Origin: Monoplex corrugatus
Lineage: Eukaryota > Mollusca > Gastropoda > Littorinimorpha > Ranellidae
Direction of reading: 5' to 3'
NCBI GenBank assembly: GCA_030674185.1
Contig: CM060305.1
Location: 167,065,236 to 167,082,735 of the forward strand
DNA length: 17,500 nucleotides
The translations under genes and the position numbers were made by a program. Under the pieces are notes generated by a model that was given only the letters and a program-made list of their open reading frames with translations, ran no database searches and was not told the DNA's origin. Positions 8,775 through 16,200 of the stretch are shown in pieces. Numbering within the stretch: position 1 is the first letter of the stretch; each line of letters opens with the position of its first letter.

Positions 8775-8884
8775 TGAGGACGAGACAGAGAGAGAGAAAG
8801 AAAGAGAGTGGCAAAGAAAGAGACGGACAGACAGAGAGAACAGAGAAAAGAGAGAGTGGCAAAGAGAGAAAGAAGCTCAGAGAA

Positions 8885-8915
<31 letters not shown>

Positions 8916-8945
8916 GAGGAGGGAGAGACAGAGAGAGAGAGAGAC

Positions 8946-9003
<58 letters not shown>
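8775..9003. repeat. GA-rich simple repeat ending in (GACA)n
   Basis: Purine-rich GAGA, AAAG and GACAGA words ending in a clean GACA tetranucleotide run of about nine copies (8969-9003). Open frames rich in R, E and K across this stretch are compositional. Confidence 0.95.
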
Positions 9004-9300
9004 GTGGTACGGTTCAAACCATTTGAAGGGAGAGAAGACAGGAAAGAGGATTCCATCGATACCAGCAGAAAGTTAGTCCGGATAGAAGAAGAAGAAAGAA
9101 GGAGAAAGAAGAAGGTGGGGGTGGGAGGGAGGTTGTACGAGAAACGAAGGGACGGAGAAGAGGATAAAGTGGGGGTGAAGATGGTGGTGAATGAGCAGGA
9201 AGAAAAGCACGCGCTTTCTGTCCATGTCGCGCGCGGAGACACGATAACCCGTTTCCATATCTTACAATGGCTCGCGCCATATTCTTTGTTCCACAACTTT
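9004..9300. other. Mixed sequence; no gene seen
   Basis: 9085-9200 remains purine-rich (GAAGAAGAA, GTGGGGGTGGGAGG). 9205-9300 is more complex and includes a CpG-containing patch, GTCGCGCGCGGAGAC. Open frames cross this interval in several frames but they start or end in the flanking simple repeats, and none shows a domain I recognise. Confidence 0.5.
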
Positions 9301-9356
9301 AAAAAAAAAAAAAAGCAGTTATTTTTGTTTTTCTTTCTTTCCTTTTTTTTTTTTTA
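9301..9356. repeat. A-run followed by T-run
   Basis: A run of A (about 9301-9314) and a run of T (about 9342-9354) are separated by a T-rich spacer. It could be the remains of retroposon tails, but no body is recognisable next to either run. Confidence 0.6.
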
Positions 9357-9507
9357 AACTGCCTGTCGTTTCTGTCTTTTGTTTCCTTTCTTCTTGCGTC
9401 CCTCCCTCTCTCTCTCTGTCTGTCTCTGTCTCTTTTTAAATGAAGTAGCTTAATTAATCATAGACAGACTGCCGTCATGTATTTTTATAATGTTCTGTTT
9501 AAATGAT

Positions 9508-9510
<3 letters not shown>
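9357..9510. other. T/CT-rich sequence; nothing supported
   Basis: CTCTCTGTCTGTCTCTG words at 9405-9435, then AT-rich DNA leading into the CA microsatellite. Confidence 0.5.
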
Positions 9511-9574
<64 letters not shown>

Positions 9575-9620
9575 ACACGTCCACACACACACATACACAT
9601 AAACACACACACACACGCAC
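9511..9620. repeat. (CA)31 microsatellite with interrupted tail
   Basis: An uninterrupted CA run occupies 9511-9572. After CCACACGTC, shorter CA runs with TA and AA interruptions continue to about 9620. Confidence 0.97.
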
Positions 9621-9854
9621 AGTTTGAATACATTTACGCACCTTTATGATTTATATTCGTTGTTTCTTGTTTTCTTGATGCACGCGCACGCCTGTTAATA
9701 ATTTGTGCGTATTCGTGATCAATTTCTTTGTTTTTGTTTGTTTTCTGTGTGCGTCTAATTAGTATCTATATATTTTTCTTTCGTTGTTTTCTGTTTTTTC
9801 TTGTATTAAGGTCAGCTGAGCAGCAACAACAGATGTGCAAGTTGCTATGTGTGC
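9621..9854. other. AT-rich sequence; no gene seen
   Basis: TTTTTGTTTG-type low-complexity DNA. I see no coding, RNA or transposon signal. Confidence 0.5.
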
Positions 9855-10258
9855 TATTAGAAAACAGTTTCATTTCTTTCATGCTATTAGAAAACATAGT
9901 TTCATTTCGTTTCAATTCACTACTTTCATGTTATTAGTAAACAGTTTCATTTCGTTTCAATTCATTTCTTTCATGTTATTAGAAAACAAGTTTCATTTCT
10001 TTCATGCTATTAGAACATAGTTTCATTTCGTTTCAATTCCTTCTTTCATGTTATTAGAACAGTTTCATTTCGTTTCATTCATTTCTTTCATGCTATTAGA
10101 AAACCAGTTTATTTTCTTTCATGCTCTGAAAACTAGTTTTCATTTGTTTCATTCATTTCTTTCATGCTATTAGAAAACATAGTTTCATTTCGTTTCAATT
10201 CATTTCTTTCATGCTATTCGAAAACATTGTTTCATTTCGTTTCAATTCATTTCTTTCC
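9855..10258. repeat. 47-bp minisatellite
   Basis: The unit is about 47 bp: ATTTCTTTCATGCTATTAGA, then AAACATAGTTTCATT, then TCGTTTCAATTC (starts 10155, 10202 and 10249 show the period). Earlier units are irregular: some lack TTCGTTTCA and some have single-base losses in the A-run. The last units are the most regular. Internally TTTCATTTC and TTTCAATTC are themselves similar, so the unit probably grew from a shorter motif. Confidence 0.93.
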
Positions 10259-10304
10259 ATCAATCCCTTCCATTCCTTGTTTTTAGATTTTTCTCTCTCT
10301 CCAC

Positions 10305-10305
<1 letters not shown>

Positions 10306-10352
<47 letters not shown>
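10306..10352. repeat. Uninterrupted poly-C tract of 47 nt
   Basis: Forty-seven consecutive C on the plus strand (poly-G on the minus strand), preceded by CTCTCTCTCCACT. This is far longer than the other homopolymer C/G runs in the window (14, 13 and 20 nt). Length is hard to sequence accurately, so treat it as approximate. Confidence 0.93.
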
Positions 10353-10920
10353 TTTGTACGTTTTCATTCTCGTCGCTAAGTTTCTTTTTTTCTTTCTTCT
10401 GTTTTCTGTTCTGGTTTTTTTTCTGAGGAGCAGTAAGTTTGTTTTTTTTCTTATATAGCCAGTTGTTTTTCAGGTTTTTCCAGCTCCTCGAACCATCTGT
10501 GATTTGAACTTTTGTTGTTGATTTTGTCTTAGGTTCTGTGTATTTGTTTCTTTGTTGTCTATGTGTACGCTTGGCAAAAACCACTTGGCCAAAAATTACG
10601 CCTGTCTTGTTTTATGAATCATATACGCGTTCTCATTCTGTTTTCGTGTCTTTCTGTTTTCTTTTCCATTCCCACCTCTCTCCCTCTCTGTCTCTGTCTC
10701 GTCTCTCTGTTGTCTCCTCTGTCTGTTTGCTCTCTCTGTCTCTGTCTCTCTCTCTCTCTCTTTCGTTTCTCGTGTTTTGTCTGTCTTCTTCTTGTCTTCG
10801 GTCGTTTTACATTATTTGTTTTTTTGTTTTTTAACGATCTTTTGTCGTGTTGTTTCTTTTTACGAGTTTTTATTTCATCTTTATTTTCTATTTCTTCGTT
10901 CTATTTTGTTGTTGTTGTAG
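10353..10920. other. T/CT-rich low-complexity sequence; no gene seen
   Basis: Long T-rich stretches (10380-10460 and 10810-10915) surround a CT/CTGT-rich simple repeat at about 10670-10790. Open frames here are compositional. Confidence 0.6.
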
Positions 10921-10984
10921 CACTCTTCAGTAATCGGAAGGAAATGCCCCACTATAACCATCACCAACCACCACCACCACCACC

Positions 10985-11190
10985 ACCATCCTGGACGCTT
11001 TTAATTCGATCGCTGCCAGCGGAGGGTAATGAGTTCTTTAAACACTGCAGTCTCACCTGGAACAAACTTCCGAGGTGCACCCTCCCTCCCTTTTTACCCA
11101 GCCTATCACTCGTTTGATGTAACCCATCACAGGCAGCTACAGGCTGCCCTGGGGACCAGTCCCAGGTGACATGATTTTCTTCAGACACAC
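10985..11190 (+). mobile_element. Possible LINE-like relic
   Basis: Translation of 11034-11072 gives FFKHCSLTWNKLP, which resembles the FF-x(5-8)-W-N-x-L-P signature near the end of many non-LTR retrotransposon reverse-transcriptase ORFs. The frame continues about 20 residues to a stop near 11117. No S-F-K-x-L-type continuation is visible, so support is thin. Downstream, two short hairpins stand back to back: GGCAGC-tacag-GCTGCC (11132-11148) and CTGGG-(7 nt)-CCCAG (11149-11165). The minus strand also has an open frame here, but it runs into neighbouring simple repeats. Confidence 0.33.
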
Positions 11191-11365
11191 AGATTGACAG
11201 GCATACAGGCAGGCAGGCAAGCAGGCAAGCAGGCAGGCAGGCAGACAGCCAGGCAGGCAGACAGGCGGACAGACAGGCAGGCAGGCAGGCAGACGGACGG
11301 ACAGACAACCACAGACAGACAGAAGACAGACAGACAGAGACAGACAGAAGACAGACAGACATACA
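11191..11365. repeat. CAGG/CAGA tetranucleotide repeat
   Basis: Imperfect (CAGG)n with CAAG variants passes into (CAGA)n with GACGGACG and AGAAGACAGA interruptions. Confidence 0.95.
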
Positions 11366-11373
11366 AAAACAAT

Positions 11374-11386
11374 CCCCCCCCCCCCC
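11374..11386. repeat. Poly-C tract (13 nt)
   Basis: Thirteen C preceded by CAAAAACAAT and followed by TTAAAAAG. Confidence 0.95.
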
Positions 11387-11460
11387 TTAAAAAGTGTAGA
11401 GAACTCATATCATAAAGGAGCCAGATCTGCTCTTTCCCTAGATTTTTTTTGGGGTGGGTA

Positions 11461-11600
11461 TGTGCAGGCTTACTTCTAATGCCATGATCATCATGGACAT
11501 TCTAAAGAACGATCATACGTTATTAGTGACATCAGTGGATACAGAACTTATTCCGACCGCGGAGACGCCATCCTGAGAAACTGACACTGAAACTGTGTTC
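11461..11600 (+). mobile_element. Second unclassified dispersed repeat, copy 2
   Basis: Aligns with 7387-7515: TGTGCAGGCTTA at the start, GTGACATCAGTG at 11527, and GGAGACGCCATCCTGAGAAA at 11561-11580. The copies differ at many positions, so the duplication is old. 11400-11460 may be further homologous sequence (AAGGAGCCAGATCTG compared with AAGGACCTGGCCAGC near 7368), but this is weak. Confidence 0.6.
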
Positions 11601-11744
11601 GATTTTTAGCTGCCTAAACATTGTTTTTTAGTCTAACTCAAGGTCAGTCTGTGTTGATATCTGTTCTATGGATTGCCAGTCACTCCATGTCTGTTGTTGT
11701 GTACAGATCCACGATGTGAGATGTTGAAAAGCGTCAACCGAAAT
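11601..11744. other. Unique sequence; no gene seen
   Basis: Mixed-composition DNA between the dispersed repeat and the poly-G run. I find no coding or RNA signal. Confidence 0.5.
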
Positions 11745-11764
11745 GGGGGGGGGGGGGGGGGGGG
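11745..11764. repeat. Poly-G tract (20 nt)
   Basis: Twenty consecutive G, so it can form a G-quadruplex in principle. The length may be misjudged by sequencing. Confidence 0.95.
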
Positions 11765-11871
11765 TAAAGAATTATGTTTTTCAACAGAAACATAAGAACA
11801 TTTATTGACTCATTAAAACAAGATGGACACAAACATTTTAGTCTAAAAGCATTTTTTCAAACGTGTGCACA

Positions 11872-11872
<1 letters not shown>

Positions 11873-11937
<65 letters not shown>

Positions 11938-11950
11938 CACACACACACCC
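11873..11950. repeat. (CA)32 microsatellite
   Basis: A CA run from 11873 to 11936, then an AACAC interruption and a short CA continuation ending in CACCCAAACAAACAAA. Confidence 0.97.
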
Positions 11951-12052
11951 AAACAAACAAAAAAGCAATTGTACAGGATATCAAATTCAGAACACACAAT
12001 ATCGACAGCTAACAATGTTTTCTACTGGTATTGTTGGGTTTTGTAAGACACC

Positions 12053-12406
12053 TTTTTTTTTAAGTATTCTGATTTACGGATGTGTGATGATGCCCGTTGT
12101 TTTGCCCACGCTGTGCAGGCGGTATATTACTGCACAGTCTGCACACTCCCTGTCAGGCGGGTGTGCAGGCTTGGTGTTTTCATGTTGCTATAAACCACAG
12201 GACACTGACATGACTTACAGGTTATTTTCAGTACACAATTGATGTCCTGTGAGCGTATACACAGGAAGGGGGATTCAGGCACTGGCAGGTCTGTACACAT
12301 GGTGACCTGGGAGATCCTCCACCCGTCACCCACAAGGCAGGAAGGTACACAGGACATTCAGACAGAACGTCCAACGTATAAAACCCACTTGACTACTGCA
12401 CCCGTC
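12053..12406 (-). mobile_element. tRNA-derived SINE, diverged, minus strand
   Basis: Read on the minus strand from 12406, the sequence opens GACGGGTGCAG. It has a pol III A-box-like TAGTCAAGTGGG (plus-strand 12384-12395) and, 45 nt further, a degenerate B-box position GTGTACCTTCC (12340-12350) where GGTTCGANTCC is expected. A-to-B spacing fits a tRNA. After the tRNA-like head come GGTGGGTGACGGGTGGAG, GATCTCCCAGGTCAC, CAGTGCCTGAATCCCC and GTGTATACGC, then a body of about 200 bp and a terminal A9 (T9 at 12053-12061). These segments match my memory of a SINE abundant in gastropods; that is recollection, not a search result. I see no clear target-site duplication. The decayed B box suggests an old, inactive copy. 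Confidence 0.78.
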
Positions 12407-12469
12407 AGTGCTGATAGACAGATCATCTGTCTGTGCCCCGGCCCCATCCACCCCTGTCTTTCCAAACTA

Positions 12470-12893
12470 ATTCTCCTCTCTCTTTCTCTCTCTCTTCTCT
12501 CTGTGTCTCTGTCTTTCTCTCGTCTCACTCTTTCTCTCTTTCTCCCACCCCCCTCTCTTCTCTGTCTTTCTCTATTCTCTCTCTCTCTTCCTACTACTTC
12601 TCTCTCTCTCCTTCTCTCTTTTTCTCTTCTCTCTTTCTCCCTCTCTCTTCTCTCTCTCTCTCTCCTTCTCTCTTTTTCTCTTCTCTTTCTCCCTCTCTCT
12701 TCTCTCATCTCTCTCTTTCTCTCTCTCTCCTTCTCTCTTTTTCTCTTCTCTCTTTCTCCCTCTCTCTTCTCTCACTCTTTCTCTCTCTCTCCTTCTCTCT
12801 TTTTCTCTTCTCTCTCCCCCTCTCTCTTCTCTCATCTCTCTCTTTCTCTCTTCTCTCTCTCTCCTTCTCTCTCTCATTCTCTCTCTCTGTGTC

Positions 12894-12925
<32 letters not shown>

Positions 12926-12935
12926 ACTAACTTTA
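12470..12935. repeat. CT-rich simple repeat with embedded ~60-bp minisatellite
   Basis: A pyrimidine tract of TCTC, TTTCTC and CCCTC words. A longer motif, CCTTCTCTCTTTTTCTCTTC, recurs at 12610, 12664 (slightly shorter after it), 12729 and 12791. This gives spacings of 54, 65 and 62 bp and shows about four copies of a higher-order unit. The tract ends in (CTGT)n at about 12893-12915. Confidence 0.9.
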
Positions 12936-12947
12936 GTTGTTTGCCTG

Positions 12948-13010
12948 CAGACAGACAGCAGGCAGACAGATAGGCACACAGACCAACAGACAGGCAGACA
13001 GGCGGGCGGT
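12948..13010. repeat. CAGA/CAGG repeat, inverted relative to the preceding CTGT run
   Basis: CAGACAGACAGCAGGCAGACAGA and related words. It is complementary to the CTGTCTGTCTGT run about 40 bp upstream, so the two can pair as a long imperfect hairpin around TTTAGTTGTTTGCCTG. Confidence 0.88.
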
Positions 13011-13204
13011 AGGATAGCGCCAGAAGCCAGATGGTGGAGACCATTCACACAAAAATTCTCACATCGATCCAGCCCTCAATGAACAAGCCCACACTGTAAC
13101 CCTTGGCCTGGTTTCGGTCTGCGTGGGTGAGCGTGCGAAGAACAGGTCACTAACTAGAAACTGAAAAGTGGACATACACAGATATGGGCACCGTGGCTCG
13201 GAAG

Positions 13205-13206
<2 letters not shown>
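13011..13206. other. Unique sequence; no gene seen
   Basis: Mixed composition with no recognised domain. Reading frames that cross it extend into the GA repeat and are carried by that repeat. Confidence 0.5.
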
Positions 13207-13269
<63 letters not shown>

Positions 13270-13363
13270 ACAGAGACAAAGACAGACACAGAGAGACAGA
13301 GACAGAGAGAGACACACAAAGAGACACAGAGACAAAGACAGAGAGAGAGGGGGAGACAGAGAG

Positions 13364-13394
<31 letters not shown>

Positions 13395-13585
13395 CACACA
13401 CAGACAGACAGACAGAGAGACAGACAGACAGTCAGAGACACAGCGAGACACACATACACACACATGCGCACAGAGAGAGAGAGAGAAAGAAAGAGACAGA
13501 CAGACAGAGAGACACAGACAGAGACGGAGACAGAAACAGAGACAAAGAGAGACAGGGACAGAAAGAGAGAGAGAGAGATAGGTAG
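13207..13585. repeat. GA microsatellite followed by GACA/GAAA-rich tract
   Basis: A nearly pure AG run (about 13210-13265), then GACAGAGACAAAGACA-type words, a GAAA run (13361-13387) and more GACAGAGA. Plus-strand frames rich in E/R/T and minus-strand frames rich in S/L/C/V are artefacts. Confidence 0.95.
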
Positions 13586-13746
13586 GGAGGGAGAGGAGGA
13601 GGCGGGGTCCAGGAGATTCAAGGACTTTAAATGACTTAGCCAACATTCTTTATCACACTGTCCGGAAGGGATGTAGGTGGGCGAGAATGGGGAACAATGG
13701 GGAAAAAGATTCGTTTTATAAAAATACATCACTTTGGTAAACAGTC

Positions 13747-13748
<2 letters not shown>
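13586..13748. other. Unique sequence; no gene seen
   Basis: GGGAGGGAGAGGAGGAGGC at the left edge, then ordinary sequence up to the CA repeat. No feature is supported. Confidence 0.5.

Positions 13749-13820
<72 letters not shown>
13749..13820. repeat. (CA)36 microsatellite
   Basis: Seventy-two bp of uninterrupted CA. It is followed by TGCTGTCTCCAGC and an ATGT-rich patch (about 13839-13885). Confidence 0.98.
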
Positions 13821-13822
<2 letters not shown>

Positions 13823-13915
13823 CTGTCTCCAGCTTGATGTATATATGTATACATGTATGTATGTAATTATGTATGTGAATGTGTGGACGAATACATGTTT
13901 GTGTATGCACATATA

Positions 13916-14034
13916 CATCACAGGGAGAGAGGTAGAGAAAGGGAGAGTAGTGGGGGAGAGAGAGGGAAGGAACGAGAGAGAGACAGAGATAGAGACAGAG
14001 AGAGACAGAGACAGAAGGAGAGTGTGACAGAAAA
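13916..14034. repeat. GA-rich lead-in to array C
   Basis: Purine-rich GAGAGA, GGGAGAG and GACAGAGA words continue without a break into the first GGACAGAAGAAG units. This suggests that array C arose at the edge of a GA microsatellite. Confidence 0.85.
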
Positions 14035-15110
14035 AGGTGGATTGGACAGAAGAAGAAGGTGGACAGAAGAAGGTGGGACAGAAGAAGAAGGTGGGACAGA
14101 AGAAGAAGGTGGGACAGAAGAAGAAGGTGGGACAGAAGAAGAAGGTGGGACAGAAGAAGAAGGTGGGACAGAAGAAGGTGGGACAGAAGAAGAAGGTGGG
14201 ACAGAAGAAGGTGGGACAGAAGAAGGTGGGACAGAAGAAGAAGGTGGGACAGAAGAAGAAGGTGGGACAGAAGAAGGTGGGACAGAAGAAGGTGGGACAG
14301 AAGAAAACGGTGGGACAGAAGAAGGTGGACAGAAGAAGGTGGACAGAAGAAGGTGGACAGAAGAGAGGTGGGACAGAAGAAGACGGTGGGACAGAAGAAG
14401 GTGGACAGAAGAAGGTGGACAGAAGAAGGTGGGACAGAAGAAGAAGGTGGGACAGAAGAAGAAGGTGGGACAGAAGAAGAAGGTGGACAGAAGAAGGTGG
14501 GACAGAAGAAGGTGGGACAGAAGAAGACGGTGGGACAGAAGACGACGGTGGGACAGAAGAAGAAGGAGGACAGAAGAAGAAGACGGTGGGACAGAAGACG
14601 ACGGTGGAACAGAAGAAGACGGTGGGACAGAAGAAGACGGTGGGACAGAAGACGACGGTGGGACAGAAGAAGAAGGTGGGACAGAAGACGACGGTGGGAC
14701 AGAAGAAGACGGTGGGACAGAAGACGACGGTGGGACAGAAGAAGACGGTGGGACAGAAGACGATGGTGGGACAGAAGAAGACGGTGGGACAGAAGAAGAC
14801 GGTGGGACAGAAGACGACGGTGGGACAGAAGAGACGGTGGGACAGAAGAAGACGGTGGGACAGAAAGAAGACGGTGGGACAGAAGAAGAAGGTGGGACAG
14901 AAGAAGAAGGTGGGACAGAAGAAGAGGTACAGAAGACGATCGGTGTGACAGAAGACGGTGGGACAGAAGACGGTGGGACAGAAGACGGTGGGACAGAAGA
15001 CGGTGGGACAGAAGAAGACGGTGGGACAGAAGAGGTGGGACAGAAGAAGGTGGGACAGAAGAAGAAGGTGGGACAGAAGAAGACGGTGGGACAGAAGATG
15101 GTGGGACAGA
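14035..15110. repeat. Minisatellite array C, domain 1 (18/15/14-bp units)
   Basis: The main unit is GGGACAGAAGAAGAAGGT (18 bp; starts 14111 and 14129), mixed with 15-bp units lacking one GAA and 14-bp units lacking a G as well. From about 14520 the unit often carries GACGAC or GAAGAC in place of GAAGAA. Near 14940-15010, 15-bp GGGACAGAAGACGGT units follow. Most unit lengths are multiples of three, so plus frames rich in E, G, T or K, Q, V or W, D, R and minus frames rich in P, S, V, F stay open. Three overlapping frames per strand being open shows that this is compositional. Confidence 0.96.
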
Positions 15111-15900
15111 AGGTGGGTACACAGAAGGTGGGTATGACAGAAGGTGGGTGTGGACAGAAGAAGGTGGGTTGACGGAAGACGGTGGTGGGATGGAAGATGA
15201 TGGAAGAAGAAGGTGGTGGGATGGAAGAAGGTGGAAGAACAGAAGAAGGTGGTGGACAGAAGACGGTGGGACAGAAGGCGGTGGGACAGAAGTGTGTGAA
15301 CAGAGAGGTGGACAGAAGAAGGTGGGTGTGACAGAAGGAGGGTATGACAGAAGAAGGGTGTGACAGAAGGAGGTGGGTGTGACAGAAGAGGGGTGTGGAC
15401 AGAAGTGGTGTGGCAGAAGGGTGTGACAGAAGGGAGGTGTGACAGAAGGTGGGTGACAGAAGTGGTGGACAAAGGTGTGGACAGAAGGGGTGGACAAAGG
15501 TTTGTGGACAGAAGGTGGTGGACAGAAGGGTGTGACAGAGTGTGGGTGTGACAGATGAGGTGGGTGTGACAGAAGAAGGTAGTGTGACAGAAGAGGTGGG
15601 TGTGACAGATGAAGGTGGGTGTGACAGAAGAGGTGGGTGTGACAGAAGGTGGGTGTGACAGAAGAAGGTGGGTGTGACAGAGAAGGTTGGTGTGACAGAA
15701 GTGACAGAGTGGGTGTGACAGAAGAAGGTGGTGTGTGACAGAAGAAGGTGAGTGTGACAGAAGACGGTGAGTTGACAGAAGAAGGTGGGTGTGACAGAAG
15801 AAGGTGGGTGTGACAGAAGAGGTGAGTGTGACAGAAGAAGGTGGGTGTGACAGAAGAAGGTGGGTGTGACAGAAGTGAAGGTGAGTGTGTTGACAGAAGA
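15111..15900. repeat. Array C, domain 2 (19-bp units and irregular variants)
   Basis: Units become GTGACAGAAGAAGGTGGGT (19 bp; starts 15791 and 15810) with many indels. 15170-15260 has ATGGAAGAAGGTGG-type variants and 15400-15540 has sparse GTGGACAGAAGG variants. Because 19 is not a multiple of three, long open frames disappear on the plus strand here. Confidence 0.93.
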
Positions 15901-16200
15901 GGTGAGTGTGACAGAGAGGTGTGGACGAAGAGATGATGAACAGAGAAGAAGGTGAGTGGTGAGGAAGAAGGTGAAGAACAGAAGAAGGTGAGTGGGAGAA
16001 GAAGGTGGAAGAACAGAAGAAGGTGAGTGGGATGGAAGAAGGTGGAGAACAGAAGAAGGTGAGTGGGATGGAAGAAGGTGGAAGAACAGAAGAAGGTGAG
16101 TGGGATGGAAGAAGGTGGAAGAACAGAAGAAGGTGAGTGGGATGGAAGAAGGTGGAAGAACAGAAGAAGGTGAGTGGGATGGAAGAAGGTGGAAACAGTA
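15901..16200. repeat. Array C, domain 3 (37-bp units)
   Basis: The unit is GAAGAACAGAAGAAGGTGAG then TGGGATGGAAGAAGGTG (37 bp; starts 16081 and 16118). It combines two diverged GAAGAAGGTG half-units into one composite repeat, a clear case of unit-length growth by fusion of neighbouring repeats. Confidence 0.93.

Noticed and set aside
9301..9356. A-run and T-run as a retroposon pair
   Set aside because: No body sequence similar to a SINE or LINE lies next to either run, and A/T runs are common by chance.
8689..9357. 222-codon plus-strand frame rich in R and E
   Set aside because: Most of it is GA/GACA simple repeat followed by an A-run and T-run. The complex part shows no domain and the opposite strand is equally open.
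12340..12406. A functional tRNA gene on the minus strand
   Set aside because: The B box is degenerate, acceptor pairing is not evident, and the sequence continues into a SINE-type body with an A tail.
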